Below, one piece after another: positions 12,407-23,890 of a DNA stretch of 64,000 bases. A program made the position numbers and the translations under genes. How positions within the stretch are numbered: position 1 is the stretch's first letter; each line of letters opens with the position of its first letter. The DNA is from Henckelia pumila (lineage: Eukaryota; Streptophyta; Magnoliopsida; Lamiales; Gesneriaceae). The stretch is taken from assembly GCF_033568475.1 (NCBI RefSeq), contig NC_133121.1, positions 82,480,589 through 82,544,588 of the forward strand, in the 5' to 3' direction. Under the pieces are notes generated by a model. The model was given only the letters and a program-made list of their open reading frames with translations. It ran no database searches and was not told the DNA's origin.

Positions 12407-12414
12407 TATAAATA
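12407..12414 (+). promoter_or_regulatory. Putative TATA box of element E LTR
   Basis: TATAAATA followed by a purine-rich stretch. It would mark the U3/R boundary about 30 bp downstream, which puts the palindromic modules in U3. Confidence 0.55.
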
Positions 12415-13289
12415 GGAGTATTATTATCTTTTGTGGGGACTTTTGACGCAATACTAAAGGCGGCTCTTGAATATTCTTCAAGTTTTTCTTCTATTCTTGT
12501 ATTTTCTAGTTTATGGTTTTATAATTTGTTTTATTAATTATGTTTATTAGTGAGTAGTAGTTTTTTATCGATCAAGGCCACGTGATTGGGCCAGACAAAT
12601 TTATGTAGAAAACTTGGATTTTTGTTTGGGATTTTTTAGACTTGATTTTATTTTATTGATTATCAGATTTATATTTATCTTGTGAATAGCCTGATCAACT
12701 GTTTGCTTGCATGTTAATCGATTCCAAGTCGACGGAGGAGGTTTCGATTTCGATCACTTTGATAATCAACATATTGTAAAACCGACTAGAAATAAAATTT
12801 GGTTTCAATGTGCGGTTTAGGTTTTTACTGAATTCTCACAGTTATTCATGCATTCAAATTTGATTAGAATTACGAAAGATTAATCCGTCAATATTTGAAT
12901 AGGTTTGATTGTTCTAGAAATAGTCCTTTGAACAAATTAGGAGAATTTCCGTGAATTAAGATTAAATCTGAGTCTTGAATCGACTACTTGTTACATAATT
13001 TTTCTGGTACCTACGTGTGTCCTTGATCGAGCTTTTCCCAAATTGAATTTTAATCCAAAATCTTTGCTGCGTTTTTACTGAGTTGAATTTTATTTGCCAT
13101 TTAATTTCTTAGTTTAAAATCTGAAATCGCTCTTATTCATTAGTCTAGATTAAGTAGTAATAATCATATTTTGGTATTCATAATTATACAGTCCATGCGG
13201 GTTTGACATCTGGACCTTTGTCCACTTTACTATTACTTGACCTGGTACGCTTGCCAATAGATTCTTAATCATACCGATTTAAGCGGTCA

Positions 13290-13599
13290 ACGTGCTCCCA
13301 CTTCCATTTGGGAATCTCAATATTCTGCAGTAAACTACCTGGTCATCGGTATTCAGCTTGACCTGTTGATAAACAAGACATCTAGAAACAAATTGATACA
13401 CATGCACTTCGTTTCATCCTCTTCCACCAGAATCTAGTTCGCAAGTGCTTATACATTTTCATGCTTCCAGGATGAATTAACAATCGACTCCTGTGAGCTT
13501 GAGATAGAATATCATTCCTGAGCTCCGCATCGTCAGGTAAAACCACTCGATTTGATAAACACAATAAACCATCTGCTTGGTAATGGAATCCAGATGTAA
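13290..13599 (-). pseudogene. Element C integrase zinc-binding part (fragment)
   Basis: Read on the minus strand from 13604 downward, the product has the gypsy integrase N-terminal region: DDAELRNDILSQAHRS, then IHPGSMKMYKHLRTRFWWKRMKR. It then runs out of frame to a segment with EIPKWKWEH near 13295. The integrase core that should follow is absent, replaced by the LTR of element E. It continues at 21028 on the far side of element B. Confidence 0.8.
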
Positions 13600-13604
13600 T
13601 TAAC
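13600..13604 (+). repeat. Target-site duplication of element B (left)
   Basis: TTAAC, matched by TTAAC at 21023-21027. Confidence 0.85.
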
Positions 13605-16602
13605 TGTAACGCCCAGAAATTCGTCACGTAAATTCGCATGCATAACTAGGGGATTTAATAATTTTAAAATAATTTGAAAATATGTTAAATTGTTTTTATG
13701 AGTTATTATGTGAATTATGTGATTTATTTGCATGTTTTAAATATTTTTTTTTGGCATTTAAATCTGTATGATGTGATTTATGAATTTATTTGGGAAAGTT
13801 TATTTTATGATCGCGTAGGCGGGACCGTGGACGGACGAGATGTTTGTTTTCATCCAAAATATTTTATGAGATTTTTAGGAGCCTTAAAATATTATTTTAA
13901 TGTATAATTTGAAGAAAATTATGGTATTTATATATATGTATATTTATTTGTCCGTTTTTACCCAAAATAAGTCATTTTAATGACTTTTATTAAGCTTTAA
14001 AAATCCAATTATTTATAATTTCGGTATTTACTTAGTTTTAGCAAATTAGAATGTATTTTTTTAAAGTTTAACCCAGATTATCTTAAAAGTCTACCCTAAT
14101 CCTCCTACCTCCATTCACGTTTTCTTGTTGCTAGCCGCCTGCCTCCTCAATCTTCTCCCACTCCCTTAATCGTTCCTTCAACAAAAAACCCACCCCATAG
14201 CCGATCGTTAAAAGTTTTTGGATTATTTAGAAGATACATTCATCCCGGCGAGCCCGATATGCGTCGTTTACGTCGTTTCGTCTAAATAATTATCAAGGCA
14301 CATCTCGAATCCATTTTTTAACACCATTTAGATCATATTAAATTGTTTTTAAGCTGAATTTTCAGATTATGCATGTGTTTGTGGTTTTGAATGAAGTTCT
14401 TCTCATGTTCATGCAAATTCACATTTTATGGTGCATGTCCACGTTTTTCTACATAGCTGCTGACCTAAGGCTGTTCGAGGGGCTGAACAATGGGTTGAGG
14501 TCTGAGTTAGGGTCCATAGGGTCATGTTTTGATGATGGTCCAGTGGCTTTAGTCATTGGTTTGGGCTAGGATCGAGCTGGACGCAGGTTTGGTCGCAGAT
14601 TGAGCAGTCTGCGTGGGAGGGCACGTTCTCAGTCCACAGGGCGAGTTAAGGTCTGATTCTAGTTGGGTTAGAACCGCAAGACAAAGGGAAAGGTATTACA
14701 GGTAGTTCTCCGGCCGGTGGTGGCCGGATATGGGCGGCCGAACGGCCAGAATTCAGTTGTTGCATTCTGCACGTATAGCAGCAGAGGGGCTCTGTTGTTT
14801 TGGTTTGTTCTCCTTCTACAAGGATCAGTTTAAGGTAAAATTTGTTGGGTTAGAACCGTCTGGGTGGTTTCTAAGTATGGGAGGTGGTTTCACGGCCAAA
14901 GGTCGCCTGAGCAGGCAGCACAATCAGATTTTCTAAATCCGCTCAGGGCTGCCTTGAGTTGGGCTTAGGGAGAGGTAAGCTAGGGTTGTGTCTTGTGTTT
15001 TGGCAGGTCGGGCTCCGCTTTTCGAGTCCGGGTCGGGTCTAAAATATAATGGATCGATTTAGTTTGGTCCGGGTCCGGGGTTTATTAATTGGGCTTGGGT
15101 ATTTTATTTTTATTAATTAAAAGTTTAAGTAATTAATAATAGGTTGGGCTTGTTAATTAATTAATTGGACTAATTTAATGTGCTTTATTAATTATGGAAG
15201 TGAGCCCACTAATCTGTCATGGGCCGTGTGATCCATGAGAATTATTGGGCCAAGTTGAGTTGGGTTTAATAATTTTATCGGCCTAGTTCATAATTACTGG
15301 TTAAATAATACTTTTATTAATTAACTTTTTAGTTACTTAGTTAATGGCTTAAATCTCATGGGCCTGGGGGCCCATGAAACTTAATGGGTGAGGTCAGGTT
15401 GGGCTTTTGGGTTTTTGGGCTAGTCTAAGAATTTTTGAATTTAAGTCTAGTGGTTAGCAGCTCGAACAAGTCCATGGAAAATAAAAAGGGTCTATAAATA
15501 TATATTTAATTCATGCATGTATTTTATTAGTTATATAAGTATGCTTTTTTAAAAAATAAATTAAGTATATATTTACGGGCAAATTTTCATGAAATAAAGA
15601 AATAAATGATAATTTTAAGTTCATGCATCATTAAGAATTTTCTTGATAAGTTTAAGAGCATGTTATGAAAATTATTTTTATGGAAGTTGAAGTGAAGGTG
15701 GAAAGTGATGTGGTTGGAGGCCGGGATACCTGGGCCCGGTGACCTTCCTAATGATGTATAAGTATGATGAGCTTATGGATCCAGCTGAGAGGGCTGGTGA
15801 AATGGCAACACAGAGGTGAAAACCCTACCGCCGCGTACGTTGGTTTTTAGATTGATCAATCGCTTAGTATGAGGTCACCGACATGGATACGACCTGTTGA
15901 GAACTAAGAAAACATGATAAGTAATTTTATGATATTCATTAAGTGTGATGTTTATGTTTAGTATGATAATGATGCAATATAATTATTTATTCATGTTTAT
16001 ATGCATATATTTTTTTAAGATCATGCACGTATATTTATATTCAGGTATTTTATATGATGTGTGCTTATATGTGATTTTATTTTGTTATGTAAGGATAGAA
16101 CGTGCTGAGCCTCTAGGCTCACTAGATTTAAATGGTGCAGGTGAGCAGAATGTTAATGAGGGTAATGTGTTCCCGACTGGCGGCGAGGGCGTATGAGTAT
16201 CCAGACGGCTAGAACCCGTGACCATTGCTCTATGATGATTTTTATGTTGAGATTTAAAACATTTGTTTCCGCACATGTTTATTATGTCAAATTGTTTTTG
16301 TGTATGCATGGATTTTAGATTTAAGTATTTATTTTCTAAGTTTGCATAGATTTTTGTGAAATAAATATTATTTAGGAATTTTATTATGGAATATTTATAA
16401 ATGGTTATTTAGTAATTAATTTTAAGTATTTAATTAAATGTGTATACTCTTATTGTATTTATTGTGTATGTATATTAAATTTATTAAAGTTATTTTAAAG
16501 TATGATATGTATATATAAATGTATGAGCATATATATTTTTATATTCATTATTTTATCATTAGAGAGTAAAAAAAAAATCAGTAGAAATTTTAGGACGTTT
16601 CA
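13605..16602 (+). repeat. Element B 5' LTR (2,998 bp)
   Basis: It starts TGTAACGCCCAG and ends GGACGTTTCA. It is unusually long. The GC-richer central part alternates with TA-rich stretches. Short open frames in it recur in the 3' LTR and look fortuitous. Confidence 0.9.
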
Positions 16603-16604
16603 TT

Positions 16605-16617
16605 TGGTATCAGAGCC
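16605..16617 (+). other. Element B primer binding site
   Basis: TGGTATCAGAGCC, a perfect match to the plant initiator-Met tRNA type, 2 nt after the LTR. Confidence 0.9.
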
Positions 16618-16835
16618 AAGGTCCTTGGAGGGTGACTAGCCTGCTTCTCGGAGCTCAGAAGTCGCACTGCCAGTCTATAAGTTTTAAGTGTTTTAAATTA
16701 TGATTTATGCATGGGACACAGGAGTTATATTTTTAATGATTTATGAAAATAAGAATTTAAAGTTACGACAGTCTTAAAGTCAAAAATATTAGTTATGCAT
16801 TGCGATTTATGTGGGAAAATATGTGGTGGTGCAGT

Positions 16836-17852
16836 ATGTCTCCTAGACAGATGAACCAACGCGGGAATCCTCCAACTCCTCCTCATCAAAATCCGCTCAC
16901 AGCACTGGAGCAGGCCAGTGCTAATATGATGACAGGGATCACCGCACTATTGGAACAACATGCAGCACGACCCCGACTTACACACGACGAGGACGTTGTG
17001 GAACGGTTTCAAAAGAAGGGACCGAAGGAGTTTTCTAGTGCCACTGATCCACTCATGGCTGAGGGGTGGATCCGTTCCTTGGAGACCATATTTGCTTATA
17101 CGGGGCTCACAGATGCCGATAAAGTAAAGTGCGCGGTGTACATGATGAAGGACGATGCAGCCCTTTGGTGGGAGGGCGCAGTTCGAGGTGTGAACCCGCA
17201 GACTTTGACGTGGGAGGAGTTCAGGCGGATGTTCTTCGCCAAATATTTTATATAGGATGTGCGCAGCCGAATGATTCAGGAGTTCATGAGTCTCCGACAG
17301 GGGGACAAGACGGTGGTTGAGTACATCAAGAAGTTCAAGAGGGGGTGTCACTTTGTGCCCCTAGTTGCGGGTAACGTGCAAGAGAAGATGCGACAGTTTA
17401 TCGATGGTCTGAGGGCAGACATCAAGCACGATGTGCGCATGATGGACGTGGCCACCTACGAGGCAGCGGTAAATAGGGCACTACGATCCGAGGATGGTAT
17501 GAAGGAGATCTTGAGGGAGCAGCAGAGGAAGAGGCAGTTCCAACCATCGTACCACGAGTCGTATCCACAGAAGGATGCCAAGAAGCAGTCCACTGGGCCG
17601 TCGAAGGGCCCAAATCCACTGAGACAGCAGGGAGCTATCGTTCCTCGTGCAGAAGCACTACCTCTCTGCCAAAAATGTCAGAAGCCCCATCCAGGACCGT
17701 GCATGAAGGGATCAGGCATGTGCTACCATTGCAAGGAACCGGGACACATTATGTTGCACTGTCCCAAGAAGAATGCTGCCGGACGAGTATATGTGATGCA
17801 GGCGGAGGAAACAGTGCTGGATACTTTGCGCATCACGGGTAACTTTATTTAA
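16836..17852 (+). pseudogene. Element B gag with one in-frame stop
   Basis: The likely start is the ATG at 16836 (MSPRQMNQRG), and the frame is open upstream to 16800. The retrotransposon Gag core spans about residues 55-200, including WIRSLETIFAYTGLTDADK, ALWWEGA and WEEFRRMFFAKYF. It is interrupted by a single TAG at 17253. The same frame then continues through MSLRQGDKTVVEYIKKF and FIDGLRADIKHDV. A CCHC zinc knuckle (CYHCKEPGHIMLHC) lies near 17725. The product ends at 17852 after LDTLRITGNF, where the protease would begin. Gag would package element RNA. The stop makes the full product unlikely without readthrough. Confidence 0.88.
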
Positions 17853-17953
17853 CGCATTAAATTTGTCGTATTTGGATTGCTCGATTCGGAACTACATGAG
17901 GAAACTTGTTCTTGCCCAGAGTTCGTTTCAATTTCGAGGACGAAATTCCATTT

Positions 17954-17967
17954 AAGGGGGAGAGAAA
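17954..17967 (+). other. Element B polypurine tract
   Basis: AAGGGGGAGAGAAA directly before the 3' LTR. Confidence 0.85.
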
Positions 17968-20900
17968 TGTAACGCCCAGAAATTCGTCACGTAAATCCGC
18001 ATGCATAACTAGGGGATTTAATAATTTTAAAATAATGTGAAAATGTGTTAAATTATTTTTATGAGTTATTATGTGAATTATGTGATTTATTTGCATGTTT
18101 TTAATATTTTTTTCGGCATTTAAATCTGTATGATGTGATTTATGAATTTATTTGGAAAAGTTTATTTTATGATCGCGTAGTCGGGACCGTGGACGGACGA
18201 GATGTTTGTTTTCACCCAAAATATTTAATGAGATTTTTAGGAGCCTTAAAATATTATTTTTAAGGTATAATTTGAAGAAAATTATGGTATTTATATATAT
18301 GTATATTTATTTGTCTGTTTTTACCCAAAATAAGTCATTTTAATGACTTTTATTAAGCTTTAAAAATCCAATTATTTATAATTTCGGGATTTACTTAGTT
18401 TTAGCAAATTATAATGTATTTTTTTAAAGTTTAAAATTTGAGTATTTAATTATCCTAATTATCTATTTATTTATTTAACCCAGATTATCTTTAAAATCTA
18501 CCATAATCCTCCTACCTCCATTCACGTTTTCTTGTTGCTACCCGCCTCCTCAATGTTCTCCCACTCCCTTCATTGTTCCTTCAACAGAAAACCCACCCCA
18601 TAGCCGATCGTTAAAAGTTTTTGGATTATTTAGAATATCCGTTCGTCCCGTCGAGCCCGATATGCGTCGTTTACATTGTTTCGTCTAAATAATTATCAAG
18701 GCACGTCTCGAATCCATTCTTGAACACCATTTAGATAATATTACATTGTTTTTAAGCTGAATTTTCAGATTATGCATGTGTTTGTGGTTTTGAATGAAGT
18801 TCTTCTCATGTTCATGCAAATTCACGTTTTATGGTGCATATCCACGTTTTCTACATAGCTGCTGACCTAAGGCTGTTCAAGGGGCTTACCAACGGGTTGA
18901 GGTCTGAGTTAGGGTCCATAGGGTCATGTTTTGATGATGGTCCAGTGGCTTTAGTCGTTGGTTTGGGCTAGGATCAAGCTGGACGCAGGTTTGGTCGCAG
19001 ATTGAGCAGTCTGCGTGTGAGGGCTCGTTCTCGGTCCACAGGGCGAGTTAAGGTCTGATTCTAGTTGGGTTAGAACCGCAAGACAGAGGGGAAGGTATTC
19101 CAGGTGGTTCTCTGGACGGTGGTGGCCGGAGATGGGCGGCCAAATGGCCGGAATTCAGCTGTCGCGTTCTGCACGTATAGCAGCAGAGGGGCTCTATTTT
19201 TTTGGTTTGTTCTCCTTCTACAGGGCTCAGTTTAAGGTCAAATTTATTGGGTTAGAACCGTCTGGGTGTTGGCTAAGTATGGGAGGTGGTTTCACGGCCA
19301 AAGGTGGCTTGAGCAGGCAGCACAATCAGATTTTCTGAAGCCGCTCAAGGCTGCCTCGAGTTGGGCTTAGGGAGAGGTAAGCTAGGGTTGTGTCTTGTGT
19401 TTTGGCAGGCCGGGCTCCACTTTTCGAGTTTGGGTCGGGTTTAAAATATAATGTATTGAGTTAGTTTGGTCCGGGTCCGGGTTTTATTATTTGGGCTTGG
19501 GTATTTTATTTTTATTAATTAAGAGTTTAAGTAATTAATTAATGGGTTGGGATTGTTAATTAATTAATTGGACTAATTTAATGTAATTTATTAATTATGG
19601 AAGTGAGCCCACTAATTTGTAATAGGCCGTGTGATCCATGAGAATTATTGGGCCAAGTTGAGTCGGGTTTAATAATTTTATCGGCCTAGTTTATAATTAG
19701 TGTTTAAATAATAATTTTATTAATTAAATTTTTAGTTAATTAGATAATGGGCTTAAATTATGTTTTAAGAAAGCCCATTAGTTTCTCATGGGCCTGGGGC
19801 CCATGAAGCTTAATGGGCCAGGTCAGGTTGGGCTTTGGGTTTTTGGACCAGTCTAAGAATTTTTGAGTTTAAGTCTAGTGGTCAGCAGCTCGAACAAGTC
19901 CATGAAAAATAAAAAGTGTCCGTAAATATATATTTAATTCATGCATGTATTTTATTAGTTATATAAGTATGATTTTTAAGAAAATAAATTAAGTATATAT
20001 TTACGGGCAAATTTTTATGAAATAAAGAAATAAATGATAATTTTAAGTTCATGCATCATTAAAAATTTTCATGATAAGTTTAAGAGTATGTTATGAAAAA
20101 TATTTTTATGGAAGCTGAAGTGAAGGTGAAAAGTGATGTGGTTGGAGGCCGGGATACCTGGGCTCGGTGACCTTCCTAATGATGTATAAGTATGATGAGC
20201 TTATGGATCCAGCTGAGAGGGCTGGTAAAGTGGCAGCACAGAGGTGGAAACCCCACCGCTGCGTACGTTGGTTTTTAGATTGATCAATCGCTTAGTATGA
20301 GGCCACCGACATGGATACGACCTGTTGAGAACTAAGAAAACATGATAAGTCATTTTATGAGATTCATTAAGTATGGTGTTTATGTTTAGTATGATAATGA
20401 TGCAATATAATTATTTATTCATGTTTATATGCATATATATTTTTTAAGATCATGCACGTATATTTATATTCACGTATTTTATATGATGTGTGATTGTATG
20501 TGGTTTCATTTTGTTATTTAAGGATAGAACGTGCTGAGCCTCTAGGCTCACTAGATTTAAATGGTGCAGGTGAGCAGAATGTTAATGAGGGTAATGTGTT
20601 TCCGACTGGCGGCGAGGGCGTATGAGTATCCAGGCGGCTAGAACCCGTGACCATTGATTGCTCTATGATGATTTTTATGTTGAGATTTAGAACATTTGTT
20701 TTCGCACATGTTTATTATGTCAGATTTTTTTGTGTATGCATGATTTTAGATTTAAGTATTTATTTTCTAAGTTTGCATGATTTTTTGTGAAAGAATTATT
20801 ATTTAGGAATTTTATTATGGTATATTTATAAATAGTTATTTAGTAATTAATTTTAAGTATTTAATTAAATGTGTATACTCTTATTGTATTTATTGTGTGT

Positions 20901-21022
20901 GTATATTAAATTTAATAAAGTTATTTTAAAGTATGAAATGTATATATATATATATATATTATATTCATTATTTTATAGTTAGAGAGTAAAAAAAAAATCA
21001 GTAGAAGTTTTAGGACGTTTCA
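17968..21022 (+). repeat. Element B 3' LTR (3,055 bp)
   Basis: It has the same ends as the 5' LTR. It carries an extra block of about 45 bp near 18433-18478 and another of about 20 bp near 19766 compared with the 5' copy. No gene was seen. Confidence 0.9.
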
Positions 21023-21027
21023 TTAAC
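21023..21027 (+). repeat. Target-site duplication of element B (right)
   Basis: TTAAC, pairing with 13600-13604. Confidence 0.85.
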
Positions 21028-21766
21028 TCCATTGGCTAGACGTGTCAAACGCTGAGTCTTAACATCAGATATATGAGCGTCTCTAATCCGAGAATACAAA
21101 GCTGGCTCAGTTAAAATAGTATACAAACGAATCTCATTTCTTCCTTTCTTGTGCTTGAGCATAAAACTCAGTGAATAGCACTCCTAAATCATATGAGATA
21201 ATTCACTAGTCTGAAGTGCAGAAAGTTTCACCTGCTGACTCAAGGCATCAGCAGTAAGATTAGCAGAACCTGGATGATACTTGATCTCACAGTCATAATC
21301 TTTCAGTAAATTCATACAGCGTCTCTGTCGCATATTCAACTCCGCCTGAGTGAATAAATATTTCAGACTCTTGTGATCCGTAAATATCTCAAATTTCTCG
21401 CCATAAAGATAATGCCTCCAGATCTTGAGCGCAAATACAATGGCGGCTAACTCGAGATCATGCACTGCATAATTCACCTCATGCGTCTTCAAATGCCTAG
21501 AAGCATAGGCGATAACATGTTTATGCTGTGTCAAAACACATCCTAACCCCTGACCAGAGGCATCAGCGTAGACAATATAACCTCCCGATCCAGAAGGTAG
21601 AGCTAGCACAGGTGCAGTAGTAAGACATCTACGTAGCTCGTGAAATGACTCCTCACAATCCGAGGATCATATGAAGGCAACATCTTTCCGCGTAAGCTGA
21701 GTTAAAGGCCTTGCCAACTGTGCAAAATTCTCGATGAACCGATGGTAATAACCCGCTAGACCAAAG
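21028..21766 (-). pseudogene. Element C RNase H region (fragment)
   Basis: On the minus strand the sequence opens with GLAGYYHRFIENF just inside the element D junction, meets a TGA at a conserved Trp (FIWSSDC position, about 21665), and is then open from 21609 to 21184. That part is an RNase H domain with [27 protein letters not shown] and [10 protein letters not shown]. It continues at 13604 beyond element B and upstream at 30684 beyond element D. Confidence 0.88.
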
Positions 21767-23614
21767 TGAAAGAGTAGGTGCCCGGTGAGCCAACTTGTGG
21801 CTAAGGGTTTTGATGACTCTTTGTATAAACAATCTTTTGTTTAATATTATTTACACTTTTATTAATGGCAATGACTTTATCTTTCTTCATATTGTTATAT
21901 TGTGATATACTATTGTTGTTTTGATAAAGACCTTGAATATACTATAGTGTATGTAAGATGTGGTAGAACATGGGGATGTCTATCATGAAACACATCTTAT
22001 AGTCACTGTATATTCTAAACTGTTCCTAGTCGATTGAGCCGTCCGATAATAAGGATAAGGATCGCTCAAGTTTGAGACTAGCATTTGCGATGCAGAGTAC
22101 CACGTTTCATTGGTAAGGAACATAGAGATGTTCGAAGCATGCAAATGGATATTCATACGATGAATGATCGAACTACCCTATCCGGACTTTCCAAGTGGTT
22201 ATCACTTATCGAGTGGATAAAGTCCGCGGTTTTGGTTGTACACCATTAGTCCTTACTACTTGAAACATCATTGAGACAATATATGCTAATACTGTGCTTT
22301 GACTCGTTTACCGACTCTATTGGGGTCATCAGGTGTCGGGATTGGGTACAGTTACAACACATATAGGAGTCGATTCTTTGTTGTCAAGGATTCACCACAT
22401 ACTTGCGAGTGTGGATATCCTATGCGATCTGAGGAGATATTAGTGTGACGAATCTCTGGCCAGAGTACATGATGTGATTTAAGAAATGGTTTCTTAGTAG
22501 CACATGTGATGTCACTATTTGATCTTCAAGATGTATTGCATAGTTATCGAATCTCGAACGACTCTCGATATACCAATGGTTGTTGATTCGATCGGGATAT
22601 ATGGATGAAAGGACCGTACTGTACGCTAACCAAAATCTATTGGTTCTTGCAGGCACTATCAGTGATACCTAGGGAATCATGGGGCGATGTTGCTAGACGC
22701 TCTTACCATGATTCGATGGGCAAGTCGGAAATTGTTGTTCCGAGTCACAAGGAGTTGTGAGCCCACGGCTAGCTGTATCTCTGAACCATTGAGGGTCACA
22801 CAGAGTAATGGATTTTTAATCCCCGTTGAGATAGTTAAATTTAAAGAGTTAAATTTAATGAACAAATAAGTTGGACTTCTTATTTAAGAGTAGAGGAGTA
22901 AGATTTCCTAAAATGACATAGGGATGGGCATTTTTGGAAATCACTGAATTCGGATTCAGAAAAATTTATCTTGACTTTAAAAGGTGCAGAAATGGTTTCT
23001 GTGCACATTAGTGAAATCGGTTTATCAATCTGAGTCACGATGAATTTTATATTAATTTCTGAACATGCGGGCTTTGCTTGTCGGGCTTGAACTTATGACT
23101 AATGGGCCCTAAGCTGTTAGCGGCCTACATTATAAATAAGTTATTGCAGTACAGAAATTACACACAACAGGTCACAAAATTTTCGAAAAACCCTAGTATT
23201 TTTCCTTTGAAGTGGCCGCCCCCTTTTCCATCTGCTCGGTAAAATCCAGCCTGTGAATTTTGAATTACAGTCTGGTTTAACGGATCAAATTCGTTAATTC
23301 TCTTCGTAGAAACTTCTGATAGATTTTCTAGTGCAATCTATCAGAGGGATTAATTATCCGTTCGTGGACCTGATTGAAGAACAGTTCGTTCATCAGTTCC
23401 AGGGATATACAACAAGAGCAAAGCAATCTGTTGGTGTCCATAATCTCGATTCGAGATTGGAGGTAAAAATTTATAATTGTTATTTAATTTTTACACACAC
23501 AATTTAATCGTAAAAGTTTTGATACCCAATATGGAATCGTTCCATATAAAATCTTTAAACTTCCGCTGCACCGGGTATCAATACTGATTGATCTGATCGC
23601 CGCGTTTTCCAACA
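21767..23614 (+). repeat. Element D 5' LTR
   Basis: TGAAAGAGTAGG at the left end and TTTTCCAACA at the right. No coding sequence was recognised; open frames in it recur in the 3' LTR. Confidence 0.95.
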
Positions 23615-23615
23615 G

Positions 23616-23630
23616 TGGTATCAGAGCCAG
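23616..23630 (+). other. Element D primer binding site
   Basis: TGGTATCAGAGCCAG, one base after the LTR, complementary to initiator-Met tRNA. Confidence 0.92.
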
Positions 23631-23741
23631 GTTGCTCAGATCAAGCGATTAAATTAATCGATTGTACAAAAAATTTTTAAGCCTCGGTTTTTGAAACAAA
23701 ATAAATATTTTAAAAATAAATTTTTTTTTTTTCGGGCAAAA

Positions 23742-23890
23742 CCCGGGCAGCGATTGGATCGCTGCCCGGGGGGGCAGCGCACGGCGCTGTCCATGGGCAG
23801 CGATCGTCGCTGCCCTAGGGGCAGCCGGGCTGCTCGGCCCGAGCCCTTTGGGGCGCGGGCAGCCCGGGAGTGTCCCGGGCGGCCCGCGGA
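23742..23890. repeat. GC-rich hairpin cluster in element D leader
   Basis: 23742-23770 is a perfect 13-bp stem (CCCGGGCAGCGAT) with a 3-nt loop. 23772-23792 is a stem of about 8 bp with one mismatch. 23795-23815 is a perfect 9-bp stem (GGGCAGCGA) with a 3-nt loop. Further GGGCAGCC/GGCTGC matches follow to 23890. Flanks are nearly pure A/T. Confidence 0.9.

Larger units (their letters stand above)
8464..13289 (+). mobile_element. Element E: Athila-like gypsy element, gag-protease only
   Basis: Plus strand. The order is gag, protease, a long non-coding 3' region and one LTR (11996 to about 13289). RT, RNase H and integrase are missing: sequence passes directly from protease into the 3' non-coding region. 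The 5' LTR is absent because element A sits immediately upstream. On the right, the LTR meets the minus-strand integrase of element C. The Athila/Tat assignment rests on the Gag segment with FPFSL and ITTW, the DLGSS protease site, and the block GACTGGGAGGCAACCCAGT after the coding region. The exact right end is uncertain by about 20 bp. Confidence 0.78.
11996..13289 (+). repeat. Element E 3' LTR
   Basis: It starts TGTTGATAAGTG after the polypurine tract. It contains GC-rich palindromic modules (12168-12344) and a TATA box (12407-12414). It ends near 13289, where element C integrase sequence resumes on the minus strand. No coding region was seen. The right end is estimated from where C homology begins. 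Confidence 0.65.
13605..21022 (+). mobile_element. Element B: gag-only gypsy LTR retrotransposon
   Basis: It is a complete element by its ends: 5' LTR 13605-16602, primer binding site, gag, polypurine tract, 3' LTR 17968-21022, and a 5-bp TSD (TTAAC). The interior is only about 1.37 kb and encodes Gag but no RT or integrase. A few residues resembling a protease start follow gag, then the 3' end. It is therefore non-autonomous and must have used another element's enzymes. The LTRs differ by many substitutions and by indels totalling 57 bp, so insertion is clearly older than that of element D. It inserted into element C's integrase. Confidence 0.9.

Noticed and set aside
14730..14936. Open frame beginning MGGRTARIQLL in the element B 5' LTR, with a twin at 19132-19338 in the 3' LTR
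   Set aside because: It is present twice only because it lies in both LTR copies. No known family, no codon evidence; treated as fortuitous.
22420..22656. 78-codon minus-strand frame in the element D LTR, repeated at 29489-29725
   Set aside because: An LTR duplicate with no recognisable domain; opposite to the element's transcription.
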